Notes: a model not told the origin generated them from the sequence alone. 64,000 nt of DNA from Billgrantia lactosivorans (GCF_003254665.1 NZ_QHGY01000008.1:1-64000); one strand, 5' to 3'. Positions 37,683 to 46,632 are shown, counted from the stretch's first letter. Made by a program: numbers and translations.

Positions 37683-39871
37683 GCGGCGGGCTCCTTGGCA
37701 GCGTTGGCGGCTTCACGCTCCACGATAACGCGGGCATCGACCACGGCATAGCCGTCGGCATTGACGATCACCGGGTTGAGGTCGAGTTCGCTGAGCTCGG
37801 GGTAGGCGTCGGCGATACGCGAAACCGTCAGCAGCAGCTCGACCAGCGCCTCCTTGTCGACCGCCGGCTCGCCGCGGGCGCCGTCGAGGACCTTGCGCGC
37901 CTTGATCTGCTGCACCATGCTGCGCGCGTCGTGGCGCGACAGCGGAATCGCACGGAAGGCGACGTCCTCGAGGATCTCGACGAAGATCCCGCCCAGGCCG
38001 AACATCAGCACCGGCCCGAAGATCGGATCGCGGATCACGCCGACGATCACCTCGACCCCTTTCTTCGCCATCGGCGCGACCAGCACGCCGTCGATCTCGG
38101 CCCGGGCGTCGTAGGCGCGGCAGGAGGCCAGGATCTCGTCGCGCGCGCGACGCAGCGTCGCCTCGCCGACCAGGTTCAGCTTGACCCCGCCGGCATCCGA
38201 CTTGTGCAGGATGTCCTTCGAGACCACCTTCATCGCCAGCGGCGTGTCGCCGAAGGTGGCCGCCGCGGCGACCAGCTCCGCCTCGCTGCGTGCGACGACC
38301 TCCCGCGGCACCTCGATGCCGTGCTCGCGCAGCAGCCGCTTGGCCTCGTACTCGAGCAGGTCGCGCCCCTCGTGGCGGGCGCGGGCGAACAGCTCGACGA
38401 GCTCCGGCTTCGGCGCGAGCGCCGGCTCGCGCGGGAAGCTCTCGGCGAGCTGCAGGTAGTCGCCGCGCTCGCCCAGCGCCGTGAGCACGCGTACCGCGTG
38501 TTCGATGGAGGCGTAGATCGGCAGGCCGGCCTCGTGCAGCCGGCGCAGCGCCGGCGGCTTGATCGGCGTGTAGAGGCTGTAGATGACCAGCGGCTTGTCG
38601 GTAGCCTTGGACAGATCCACCATCGCCTCGGCGCCGCGCATCTCGTCGCCCAGCAGCGATTCGGCGAAGCGGATGCTGTAGCCGCCGAACATGCCCACCA
38701 GGAAGACGCTGTCGACGTTGTCGTCGGCGGCGACGATCTCCATGCATGTCGCCAGCAGCGAGGGGTTGGCGTCGGTGGACCCGGCCACGTCCACCGGGTT
38801 GACCGTCGAGGCCTGGGGGAAAAGCACATCGCGCAGCTTCTGACGCGTCTCCTCGCCGAGCTCGGCCAGCGTGAGCCCCGCCTCGGCCAGGCGGTCGGAG
38901 GCGATGGTGGCCTGGCCGCCGCCGTCGGAGATCACCGCCACCCGCTTGCCGCGCGCCTTCTGCAGCAGACCGAGGCCTTCGGCCACCGGCAGGATCTCGT
39001 CGGAGTGCTGGACCACGCTGACCCCGGCCTGGCGCAGCAGGTCGACGGTCATGGCGTAGCTGCCGGCCAGCGCCCCGGTGTGGGAACTGGCCGCCTTCTG
39101 CCCGGCCTCGGTGGAGCCGGACTTGTAGACCACCACCGGTTTCATGGCGGTGACGTCGCGCGCCACCTCGAGGAACTTGCGGCCGTCGCGAAAGCCCTCC
39201 ACGTAGAGCGTGGCCACCCGGGTGTACTCGTCCTCGCCCAGGTAGCGCAGGTAGTCGTTGAAGCCGATGTCGCTCTGGTTGCCGGGGCCGACGTAGGTGG
39301 AAAAGCCGACCTGGCCGTTGTGCTGCGCCTCCAGCGCCAGCGACAGCAGCATGTTGCCCGACTGCGAGACGATGCCCACGTCGCCGGGCTTGACGTTGTC
39401 CAGCGCCAGCAGGTTGAGGCGATGGTGGAGGTTGAACACACCGGAGGTGTTGGGGCCGATGATGCGCACGCCGTGCGCCTCGGCCTGGCGCATCATCTCG
39501 CGCTCCAGCTCGACGCCCTCGCCGCCCGTCTCGGCAAAGCCGCTGGCGAGAATCACCGCGCCCTTGATGCCGCGGCGCCCGCACTCGGCGACCAGCCCCG
39601 GCACGCTGGCGGCCGGGGTGCAGATCAGCGCCAGCTCCGGCTGGCCGGGCAGCTCGGCGATCGAGGGCCAGGCCTTGATGCCAAGAATCATGTCGGCCTT
39701 GGGATTGACCGGGTAGATGTCGCCGCGAAAGCCGTCCTTGATCAGGCCGACCATGGCCTTGTAGCCGCGCTTGGTCGGATCGCTGGAGGCCCCCACCACG
39801 GCGATGCCGGTGGGCGCCAGAATGTCGTGCAGCGGGCTGCGTACGGGGAGGTGTCCTTCGATCGGGTTCAT
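37679..39871 (-). CDS. NDP-forming acyl-CoA synthetase (acetate-CoA ligase family)
   Basis: A single-chain, 730-aa NDP-forming acyl-CoA synthetase. It would interconvert acid + CoA + ATP with acyl-CoA + ADP + Pi. Domain order: CoA-binding Rossmann domain (about 15-110, with TGIAVVGASSDPTKRGYK), succinyl-CoA-synthetase-like ligase domain (IIGPNTSGVFN, GIVSQSGNM), the phospho-His motif SSHTGALAGSYAM with the His at about 264, a hinge with DGGGQATIASDRL, and a C-terminal ATP-grasp domain (KVVSKDILHKSDAGGVKL). The ATG at 39871 has AAGGAGG 6 nt upstream; the frame runs on upstream only as a shadow of the next gene. Flanked by two crotonases, it likely activates an acid or captures energy from its CoA ester. 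Confidence 0.88.
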   Translation of the reverse strand: MNPIEGHLPVRSPLHDILAPTGIAVVGASSDPTKRGYKAMVGLIKDGFRGDIYPVNPKADMILGIKAWPSIAELPGQPELALICTPAASVPGLVAECGRRGIKGAVILASGFAETGGEGVELEREMMRQAEAHGVRIIGPNTSGVFNLHHRLNLLALDNVKPGDVGIVSQSGNMLLSLALEAQHNGQVGFSTYVGPGNQSDIGFNDYLRYLGEDEYTRVATLYVEGFRDGRKFLEVARDVTAMKPVVVYKSGSTEAGQKAASSHTGALAGSYAMTVDLLRQAGVSVVQHSDEILPVAEGLGLLQKARGKRVAVISDGGGQATIASDRLAEAGLTLAELGEETRQKLRDVLFPQASTVNPVDVAGSTDANPSLLATCMEIVAADDNVDSVFLVGMFGGYSIRFAESLLGDEMRGAEAMVDLSKATDKPLVIYSLYTPIKPPALRRLHEAGLPIYASIEHAVRVLTALGERGDYLQLAESFPREPALAPKPELVELFARARHEGRDLLEYEAKRLLREHGIEVPREVVARSEAELVAAAATFGDTPLAMKVVSKDILHKSDAGGVKLNLVGEATLRRARDEILASCRAYDARAEIDGVLVAPMAKKGVEVIVGVIRDPIFGPVLMFGLGGIFVEILEDVAFRAIPLSRHDARSMVQQIKARKVLDGARGEPAVDKEALVELLLTVSRIADAYPELSELDLNPVIVNADGYAVVDARVIVEREAANAAKEPAA

Positions 39872-39891
39872 GGCGTTCCTCCTTGAGTCGT

Positions 39892-40686
39892 TCATTGGCC
39901 CTGGAACTCGGGAGCGCGCTTCTCGGCGAAGGCGTCGACCCCCTCCTGCCAGTCCTCCGTGGTCGAGCAGGTGAAGACCGCGTCGAGCTCCTGCTGCAGC
40001 TGGCTCTCGAGCCCGGTGTCGCTGCCCTGGTTGACCAGCCGCTTGAGCATGGCGATCGATACCGGCGCCTGGCGCGCCAGGGTCGCAGCGAGGCGGTGCG
40101 CCGCTTCCGCCAGGGCCTCGGCCGCATGCTGGGAGGTGGCCAGGCCGATACGTGCCGCCTCGCGGCCGTCGATGCGCCTGCCGGTGTAGAGCAGCTGACG
40201 CGCCATGCTCAGCCCCACCAGCTGCGGCAGCAGCTTGGAGACGCCGCCGCCGACGCAGGTGCCGATACTGGTCTCGGGGAAGCCGATCTGGGCGTCCTCG
40301 GCCATCACGATGAAGTCGCAGGCCACCGCCATCTCGGCGCCGGCCCCCAGGGCATAGCCGTTGACGACGGCGATGACCGGCTTGGGATGGCGCAGGATCG
40401 CCTCGCACACATCGTTGCCCAGCTGCAGGTACCGCCGGCGCTGGAATAGCGTGCGCCGGGCCCCGCCGTGCTCCTTCATGTCGGCGCCGACGCAGAAGGC
40501 ACGCCCCTCGCCGGTGAGTATCACGCAGCGTACGGCGGGGTCGGCCTCGGCGTCGGCCAAGGCCGCCAGCAGTTCGCTGTAGAGGGTTTCCACCACCGCA
40601 TTGAGGCGATGCGGCCGGTTGAAGCGGATCTCCATGACCGCGCCCTGGCGGTCGACGATGAGGGTTTCGGGGCTGGCTGTGTTCAT
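39892..40686 (-). CDS. Enoyl-CoA hydratase/isomerase (crotonase) family protein 2
   Basis: A 264-aa crotonase, first gene of the three-gene minus-strand unit. Oxyanion-hole regions: AFCVGADMKEHGGARR and VNGYALGAGAEMAVACDFIVMAED; active-site segment IGFPETSIGTCVGGGVSKLLPQLVG, where both Glu-like positions differ from crotonase 1. The C-terminal helix ends FAEKRAPEFQGQ, the common end of enoyl-CoA hydratases. The ATG at 40686 gives MNTASPETLIVDRQ; ribosome-binding site weak. It is divergent from the RpiR gene, with a 277-nt shared control region. Confidence 0.87.
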   Translation of the reverse strand: MNTASPETLIVDRQGAVMEIRFNRPHRLNAVVETLYSELLAALADAEADPAVRCVILTGEGRAFCVGADMKEHGGARRTLFQRRRYLQLGNDVCEAILRHPKPVIAVVNGYALGAGAEMAVACDFIVMAEDAQIGFPETSIGTCVGGGVSKLLPQLVGLSMARQLLYTGRRIDGREAARIGLATSQHAAEALAEAAHRLAATLARQAPVSIAMLKRLVNQGSDTGLESQLQQELDAVFTCSTTEDWQEGVDAFAEKRAPEFQGQ

Positions 40687-40866
40687 GGGTGTTCGGGCAC
40701 TCTCGACGCATCGTGGGCAGGGACTTGCATAACGCTCGGTACGCTTGATACCGAATGGAAACAAACGTGCCGTTATCGAAGAAAAGCGACACACTTGTGT
40801 TATGCGGCATCCTAGCCAAGGCGGTTCATGTCGTCAATACGCGCGTGCCGTCGATAAAATAAAATG

Positions 40867-40880
40867 GAAACATTCGTTTC
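40867..40880. promoter_or_regulatory. Palindromic box GAAAC-N4-GTTTC in the divergent control region
   Basis: GAAACATTCGTTTC is a perfect 5-4-5 inverted repeat, 84 nt before the RpiR start. A related half, ATGGAAACAAACGT, lies at 40755-40768. The form fits the PsrA fatty-acid repressor box and could equally be the site of the neighbouring RpiR protein. Either would tie the acyl-CoA unit to a regulator. Confidence 0.5.
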
Positions 40881-40963
40881 GTTCCTTCACCCTTTCGATG
40901 CGTTACAATGCGGCCCCGCCTGCCCTCCGCATTGCGGGGCCATGATCCCGTCAGGAGACCGTC

Positions 40964-41890
40964 GTGCTGGAACAGGATCCGCAGACCGCCAAACCGGAAA
41001 ACGGCCAGGAATCCCCGCCCACGGGGCTGGACAGCGTCAACCAACAGCTGGCCGCCGCCTACCCCGAGCTCAGCCCGCAGTTGAAGCTCGCCGCCGGCTA
41101 CGTGCTGGAGCACCCGGTCGAGATCGCCTTCCAGTCGATCCGCAAGTCAGCCAGCGCAGCACGTGTGACCGCCTCGACCCTGGTGCGCCTGGCCAAGCGC
41201 CTCGGGTTCGGCAGCTACGAGCAGTTCCGCGAGGTGTTCCAGTCGGCGGTACAGGCCGGCCCGGTGGAACTCTCGGGTCGCGCCAGCGACCTGCGTACCC
41301 TGGCCAGCCAGACCGACGACCAGGTCTTCCTCGACGTGGGCGATGCCGCCTTCGACAACATCGGCCGACTGTTCACCGCCGACAACCAGGCGCGCGTGCG
41401 CGAGGCGGCCAGGCTGCTGCTCGGCGCCGAGAAGATCGCCGTGGTCGGCTTTCGCGATACCTTCGCCTGCGCCTACCACTTCGCCTACGTGGGGCGCATC
41501 GCCATGCCCAACGTGCAGCTGATTCGCGGCCAGGAGGGCGGCCTGCTGACCGAGCTGGCGCCCTTCGGCGAGCAGGACGTGGTGGTCGCCTTCGGCTTCG
41601 AACCTTACTGCGCCGAGACCATGCGCGCCCTGGAGATCGCTCGCGCGGGCGGGGTCAAGGCCATCGTCATCACCGATACCCTGCGTTCACCGCTGGTGCC
41701 GGGGGCCGCCTTGACCTTCACCGTGGCCAACGCCACGCCGCACTTCTTCCCCTCGATACTCTCGGCGATCACCCTGATCGAGGTGCTGCTGGCGGAGTGC
41801 GTGGCCTACGGCCCCGACGTCCTGGTCGACAACGTGGCGCGCTTCGAGTCACGCATGCGCGCCATGGGCGCCTACGTCAGCAACGAGTGA
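40964..41890 (+). CDS. RpiR/MurR-family transcriptional regulator
   Basis: A 308-aa regulator. The HTH_6 domain lies at about residues 25-100, with SASAARVTASTLVRLAKRLGFGSYEQFRE (core TASTLVRLAKRLGF). The C-terminal SIS domain (about 140-290) has AEKIAVVGFRDTFACAYHFAYVG and AIVITDTLRSPLVPGAA; SIS domains of this family bind phosphosugars, but members also control other carbon pathways. The start is GTG at 40964, with AGGAG 6 nt upstream. It is divergent from the crotonase/acyl-CoA synthetase unit and thus probably controls it. The LysM protein gene follows after 89 nt in the same direction, but its own leader suggests separate control. Confidence 0.88.
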   Translation: MLEQDPQTAKPENGQESPPTGLDSVNQQLAAAYPELSPQLKLAAGYVLEHPVEIAFQSIRKSASAARVTASTLVRLAKRLGFGSYEQFREVFQSAVQAGPVELSGRASDLRTLASQTDDQVFLDVGDAAFDNIGRLFTADNQARVREAARLLLGAEKIAVVGFRDTFACAYHFAYVGRIAMPNVQLIRGQEGGLLTELAPFGEQDVVVAFGFEPYCAETMRALEIARAGGVKAIVITDTLRSPLVPGAALTFTVANATPHFFPSILSAITLIEVLLAECVAYGPDVLVDNVARFESRMRAMGAYVSNE

Positions 41891-41937
41891 CGGCGTGCCA
41901 CGAAAGATTCAACAAATCTTCAGACAACCGGCAGGCA

Positions 41938-41973
41938 CTCCTCCCTATGGTGAAACCTTCACGGAGGGAGGAG
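41938..41973 (+). promoter_or_regulatory. Hairpin that masks the Shine-Dalgarno of the LysM gene
   Basis: CTCCTCCCT (41938-41946) is the perfect complement of AGGGAGGAG (41965-41973), which contains the GGAGG ribosome-binding site of the gene starting at 41980. Inside, GTGAA (41950-41954) pairs with TTCAC (41958-41962) around ACC. The mRNA can thus fold with the whole ribosome-binding site paired, as in RNA thermometers and other translational switches. Confidence 0.6.
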
Positions 41974-41979
41974 CACCGC

Positions 41980-44796
41980 ATGTCGTACCGAATCGAGATC
42001 GAATCGCTGCGCCGTTACCAGGCTGACGGCGTGACGTCCAGGGCCATGACCGAGGCGGAGCGACGGCGCTTCGAGCAGGCCGTCGAGGAGGCCCTCGGTG
42101 CCCGCGCATCGGCAGGCGGACCAGACGAACTCGACAGTGCGACGGAGCGGGCCTTCGTCGTCGAGGAAGGCGACAGCCTGTGGGAGATTGCCGAAGAGCT
42201 CCACCTCGACTTCGACGACTTCCTCGCCCTGAACGAGCGCGACGATATCTCTCATCCGGGCGAGATCGACCCCGGCGACGTCGTGTTCGTGCCGCATACC
42301 TCCCCCGAGGAAGCGGCCCAGTCGCCACGTGACACCGAAGGCATTCCCATAGGGGAAGACGACTTCATCGATGGCCTGCGCGAGCGAGGCAATGATCTGG
42401 AATATACCGACGACCCGGCAGCGGTCGATTTCGATACCGAGATCGACGCCCTTTCCCAGGACATCGAACGCTACCTGGCGGCACTGCCGGCCGATGAGCG
42501 GCAGGCCGCCCTGCAGCGCATCTACGATCATGACTGGGTGGATGCCGGCCCCGCCCAGATGGCGATCGAGCAGGCCGCACAAAACAGCGGGCTGACGCTG
42601 CAGCCGAGTCGCCATACCGGGCCGGAATCAGAATCGGAAGCCCGCGAGATCATCGCCGACGCCCGCGCCGAGGACGATCCGGCCAGTGCGCTACGCACCT
42701 ATGAAGCGGAGCGGGACGATGCCCCGGAGCGGGTGCGGGACGCTCTCGACCGCTCCAGCGAGGCCCAGGCGATCATCGATGATGCCGCCGCCTGGGCAGC
42801 CGAACCGCTTGACGGAGAACTGGAAGGTACCGATACCCCGCAACGGCGAACCCTCGAAACGATCGAACACCTCGAGGTCCTGACCGCGGGGCTGGGAGCC
42901 GAGCTTGCCGGCGAGGTGGTGGAAGCCCTGGTCGACGAGATCGAAGCGGCCAACCAGGGCGACCTGCAGGCATATGGCGGGGCAATGGCCGGGCCGAACG
43001 GCACCATGATACTGAGGGAAATCCTCGACCGCATCGCCGGGACGGAAGCGGGCGACCGTGCGGCCAGCCGGCTCGCCGAGCAGTTCCCGGTCGACATGAA
43101 CACGGTGCGCAACGAGATGCACGAGGCGGTCTCCTCCGGCGAGGCCATTCCCAGCCTGGCCTTGTCAATCGCCTCGCTGGAAGGCGTGGAGGGCTTTCGT
43201 GACGAGATCTTCAGCGCGGTGGAGCAGCTCCGCGACCACACCATCGCCGGACAGGCCGACGACTACCACGAACATCTCGACGAATTGAGCTTCCTCATCC
43301 TCAACGGCGGCGCGGCGATGACGGAGGAGCAGCTCGAAACGGCGATCGAGGATTACATCGCCTCGAATCCCGACTGGGAGGCGGAATTCGAGGCACTCCA
43401 GGAGCAACTGGCCGACAGCGGTGCCGGGCTGCTGGAACAGATCGAGCAGTTGCAGGCGCTGCCCGACGAGGTGCGAGCGGATCAGCAGCCACGCATCGAC
43501 GCCCTGCTCGACGACCCCAACGCCCAGTTGGCCGTCTCGACGGCCCTGCAGGAGAGACCCGAGCTGGTGACGGGAGAATCGGGCGACGCCCTGATCGAGA
43601 CCTTCAACGATCTGGGCATCACCGAAGAGCATCCCCTGGCGGTGAGCCTGGCCGGTGCCTACCTGCGCGAGAACGTGATCCTGCCGTCCGGCGACATCGA
43701 TCCCAGCGACGCGCAGTCGCTGGAAGAGGCCCGGACCCGGCTTGACGAGACACTGCGCGACAATCCCCAGCTCGCCGAACTGCTCGGCACCACGGCCGAC
43801 GAACTCGACGAGCTCGCCGACTCCTTCACAGCGTTGGTACCCGAATTTACCGATGACTTCGACCCGCAGCGCTACGGCATCGACGTGGCACGCAACCTCA
43901 ACAACACCCTGGACAAGAGCAACGAGATCTTCCGCGATTCGCCCTACAATCGCGCCTTCCGCGCCTCGGCCCTCGCCATCGTCGGCTCGGGGCTGGCCAA
44001 TGCCATCGAGGCCTACGGTGACGATCCCTCGCTGCGCGGCGCGCTGCAGGTTTCCATCGAGACGGCACGGGTCGGGGTTGACGGCGCCCAGTTGGTCGAT
44101 GCCTTGCTCACCGGCGGCGAAGGCTCCCGGGCCACCCCCGGCCTAAAGCTGGGCGGCAAATTCGTCCATCTGTTTGGTGCCAGCCTGGCCGGGGTCGATG
44201 CGTTGGTGCGCCTGAACGAGGGCGATGTGGTCGGTGCCGGGCTCAACGCGGCGGTAGCGGGCGGAGTCGGCTATGCGGTATTCGGCAGCTCGTCGCTGGC
44301 AGGCCCGGTCGGCTTCGGCATCGCCACCCTGGCGACCCTGGCCCAGTTCGGCCGTGACGCCTACCTGAACGCACAGCACAACAGCCGCTTCGAGACCCAG
44401 GCCACGGCGGACTTCCTCGCCCATGCCGGCTTCAGCGATGAGGCAGCCCAGGTGTTGATCGATCAGAGCGGCGAGGGGCACAGCGCAGTGCCCCTGCTGA
44501 TCCGCTACGGCGAACTCCACGGGCTCTCGCCCGAGCAGACCGTGGAATGGATCAATGCCAACGCCGAGGGTGAGAACGGCACGACGATGCTCGCCGCGCT
44601 GCGGGACAACCTGCACAACACGCTTGACGAGTTCGATGGCGACATCATGCAGTTCGACGATCATGCCGACGGCTTCGAGCTGGCCTCGCCCTCGCTCGGG
44701 GAGTCTCGCAGCGGCTCCCTGACACCCCGTTCGCAGTTCGAACTCGACGCCATCCTGCCGCAGCTCGATATCGAATCGCCCCAGGACTACGCCTAG
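41980..44796 (+). CDS. Large acidic LysM-domain protein of unknown function
   Basis: A 938-aa protein I do not recognise as a whole. No signal peptide is seen. Residues 59-105 form a LysM domain: FVVEEGDSLWEIAEELHLD and LNERDDI followed by GEIDPGDVVFVP. Residues 110-720 are mostly helical and very acidic, rich in Glu, Asp and Ala, without transmembrane segments. Near residues 724-790 comes a Gly/Ala-rich hydrophobic stretch (LFGASLAGVDALVRL, AGLNAAVAGGVGYAVFG, AGPVGFGIATLATLAQFG) that could insert in a membrane, followed by an alpha-helical C-end with FLAHAGFSDEAAQVLI. This plan (cytosolic LysM, helical middle, hydrophobic tail) recalls secreted effectors or toxins, but nothing proves it. The ATG at 41980 has GGAGG upstream, inside a hairpin; an in-frame ATG at 41947 has none. 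Confidence 0.75.
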   Translation: MSYRIEIESLRRYQADGVTSRAMTEAERRRFEQAVEEALGARASAGGPDELDSATERAFVVEEGDSLWEIAEELHLDFDDFLALNERDDISHPGEIDPGDVVFVPHTSPEEAAQSPRDTEGIPIGEDDFIDGLRERGNDLEYTDDPAAVDFDTEIDALSQDIERYLAALPADERQAALQRIYDHDWVDAGPAQMAIEQAAQNSGLTLQPSRHTGPESESEAREIIADARAEDDPASALRTYEAERDDAPERVRDALDRSSEAQAIIDDAAAWAAEPLDGELEGTDTPQRRTLETIEHLEVLTAGLGAELAGEVVEALVDEIEAANQGDLQAYGGAMAGPNGTMILREILDRIAGTEAGDRAASRLAEQFPVDMNTVRNEMHEAVSSGEAIPSLALSIASLEGVEGFRDEIFSAVEQLRDHTIAGQADDYHEHLDELSFLILNGGAAMTEEQLETAIEDYIASNPDWEAEFEALQEQLADSGAGLLEQIEQLQALPDEVRADQQPRIDALLDDPNAQLAVSTALQERPELVTGESGDALIETFNDLGITEEHPLAVSLAGAYLRENVILPSGDIDPSDAQSLEEARTRLDETLRDNPQLAELLGTTADELDELADSFTALVPEFTDDFDPQRYGIDVARNLNNTLDKSNEIFRDSPYNRAFRASALAIVGSGLANAIEAYGDDPSLRGALQVSIETARVGVDGAQLVDALLTGGEGSRATPGLKLGGKFVHLFGASLAGVDALVRLNEGDVVGAGLNAAVAGGVGYAVFGSSSLAGPVGFGIATLATLAQFGRDAYLNAQHNSRFETQATADFLAHAGFSDEAAQVLIDQSGEGHSAVPLLIRYGELHGLSPEQTVEWINANAEGENGTTMLAALRDNLHNTLDEFDGDIMQFDDHADGFELASPSLGESRSGSLTPRSQFELDAILPQLDIESPQDYA

Positions 44797-44822
44797 CACT
44801 GTCACTGCTCGGGCGAAACGAC

Positions 44823-44849
44823 GACGCCCGCCTCGAGGAGGCGGGCGTC
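44823..44849. terminator. Hairpin between the LysM gene and qorA
   Basis: GACGCCCGCCTC-GAG-GAGGCGGGCGTC, 12 perfect pairs between convergent genes. T tracts are weak on both sides, but position and stability favour bidirectional termination. Confidence 0.6.
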
Positions 44850-44871
44850 AGGCAGCGGGGCGTCACCCCAC

Positions 44872-45849
44872 CTAGGGCAACAGGATGGTCGAGCCGGTGG
44901 TCTTGCGCCCTGCCAGGGCATCCTGAGCCTTGCCGGCGTCGGCCAGGGCGAAGCGCTGGCCGATGTCGACCTTGACCTTGCCGCTGCCCAGCATGTCGAA
45001 CAGGTCGCGGCACATCATCTCCAGCCGTTCGCGGGTGTCGGCGTAGCCGTTGAGGCTGGGGCGTGTCACGAACAGCGAGCCCTTCTGGTTGAGGATACCG
45101 AGGTTGACGCCCTCGACCGGCCCCGAGGCGTTGCCGAAGCTGACCATCAGCGAGCGCGGCTTGAGGCAGTCGAGCGAGGTGATCCAGGTGTCCTTGCCCA
45201 CCGAGTCGTAGACCACGTCGCACATCTCGCCGTCGGTGAGCTCGCGCACCCGCTCGACCACGTCCTCGCGGGTGTAGTCGATGGTTGCCCAGGCGCCGTT
45301 GGCCTTGGCCAGCTTCGCCTTTTCTTCCGAGCTGACGGTTCCGATCAGCTTGACGCCAAGCGCGCGCGCCCACTGGCAGGCGATGGAGCCCACGCCGCCG
45401 GCGGCGGCGTGCCACAGGATCGTCTCGCCGCCCTCGAGCGGTCGGGTCTGGCGCAGCAGGTACTGCACGGTCAAGCCCTTGAGCATGCTGGCCGCGGCGG
45501 TCTCCGTGGCGACCGTGGCGGGCAGCGCCACGACTTTCTCCGCCGGCAGCACGTGGTACTCGGCGTAGGCGCCGAGCGGCCCCTGGGCGTAGGCGACACG
45601 GTCGCCCTCCTTGAGGTGGCTGACGCCCTCGCCCACCGCGTCGACCACCCCGGCGCCCTCGGTGCCGAGCCCGGACGGGAGGCCCGGTGCGGGATAGAGG
45701 CCGGTGCGGAAATAGATGTCGATGAAGTTGAGTCCGATCGCCTCATTCTTGACCCGAACCTCGCCGGAAGCGGGATCGGCCGGCGTGACGTCGACGAGTT
45801 CCAGTACCTCGGAACCCCCGGTGCGAGCAAACTGGATGCGCTTGGCCAT
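44872..45849 (-). CDS. qorA: NADPH:quinone oxidoreductase
   Basis: Zinc-independent medium-chain reductase of 325 aa that reduces quinones with NADPH in the cytosol. The N-terminal GroES-like domain has NFIDIYFRTGLYPAPGLPSGLGTEGAGVV, a hallmark of Qor (core FRTGLYP). The nucleotide fold has HAAAGGVGSIACQWARALG and the NADPH-selecting GTVSSEEKAKLAK. The tail LAGRKTTGSTILLP is typical. No zinc-binding Cys cluster is present, as expected. The ATG at 45849 follows gaagatct. Confidence 0.92.
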   Translation of the reverse strand: MAKRIQFARTGGSEVLELVDVTPADPASGEVRVKNEAIGLNFIDIYFRTGLYPAPGLPSGLGTEGAGVVDAVGEGVSHLKEGDRVAYAQGPLGAYAEYHVLPAEKVVALPATVATETAAASMLKGLTVQYLLRQTRPLEGGETILWHAAAGGVGSIACQWARALGVKLIGTVSSEEKAKLAKANGAWATIDYTREDVVERVRELTDGEMCDVVYDSVGKDTWITSLDCLKPRSLMVSFGNASGPVEGVNLGILNQKGSLFVTRPSLNGYADTRERLEMMCRDLFDMLGSGKVKVDIGQRFALADAGKAQDALAGRKTTGSTILLP

Positions 45850-45936
45850 GAGATCTTCCTTCGTTCGCTAACGTTAAGTGGACACCATCCAACCGCCGAT
45901 TGCGCAGCCGGTCAAGGGGCAACATCCCGGCGGCGC

Positions 45937-46497
45937 TCAGCCGGGAAACGCCGCCAGCCGTTCGACGAAGTGCGCCTTCTCCTGCTCGAAGAAGCGCGGG
46001 TCGTGCTTGAAACGGCGCAGCACCGCATCGTCATCGAAGCCCAGCGCCGGCTCCAGCTCGCTCACGCCACGCGCCGGATGGTGGGTCGAGAGCCCGACGC
46101 GCCGCCCGCCGGGCGCGGCGAACCAGCGGTTGATGCCGCAGCGGCGAAAGAACGCCTCTTCGTCCTGGTCCAGCGCATCGACCCGCAGCGGGGCCTTCTG
46201 GGCCAGCTCGCGAATCAACCGGCGCAGGCTCTCACGATCACCGCCGGGGGAGGCGTGCAGCCTCAGCGACATGCCCGCACCCGAGACATCGAGCGCCAGC
46301 AGGGCCAGCGCGCCGGGCCTGCCCTGCTCGTCCACCAGCGCCCACAGGCGGGCGGCCTCCTGCGAGAACAGCACCTGTCGCGTGCCGGTAAACGTGACCA
46401 GCGGCGAGAGCCCCGCTTCCCTACCGTAGATATCGGCGCACAGGCGGGCGAGCCAGGCATCGCGCTGCTCGTCACGCTCGGGGGTCATCACCTTCAT
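45937..46497 (-). CDS. Conserved hypothetical protein, possibly GNAT-like
   Basis: A 186-aa protein with no sure family. The middle has alternating strands and helices: ALALLALDVSGAGMSLRLHA, then GGDRESLRRLIRELAQKAPL, then QDEEAFFRRCGINRWF, followed by a strand (GRRVGLSTHHP). This order resembles the C-terminal half of a GNAT N-acyltransferase, where the FFRRCGI segment takes the place of the usual FYEKLGF. The acetyl-CoA loop itself is not clear. The ATG at 46497 has GAGG 6 nt upstream. It is divergent from the glycerophosphodiesterase gene. Confidence 0.6.
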   Translation of the reverse strand: MKVMTPERDEQRDAWLARLCADIYGREAGLSPLVTFTGTRQVLFSQEAARLWALVDEQGRPGALALLALDVSGAGMSLRLHASPGGDRESLRRLIRELAQKAPLRVDALDQDEEAFFRRCGINRWFAAPGGRRVGLSTHHPARGVSELEPALGFDDDAVLRRFKHDPRFFEQEKAHFVERLAAFPG

Positions 46498-46632
46498 GCC
46501 TTGCCTCGTTGCATCGTCAAAGGCTGCAAGCCTAGCATAGTCGCGATCGATTCCACGCGTGCCCCTTCGGGTGGCCGCCAGCCTTCAGGACGTTCGTTTC
46601 GCCTGCCCAGCCACCTCCCCCGGAGCCCCGAC

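Noticed and set aside
41947..41979. Alternative in-frame ATG at 41947 for the LysM protein
   Set aside because: It lies in the loop of the leader hairpin with no ribosome-binding site; GGAGG is placed for the ATG at 41980.
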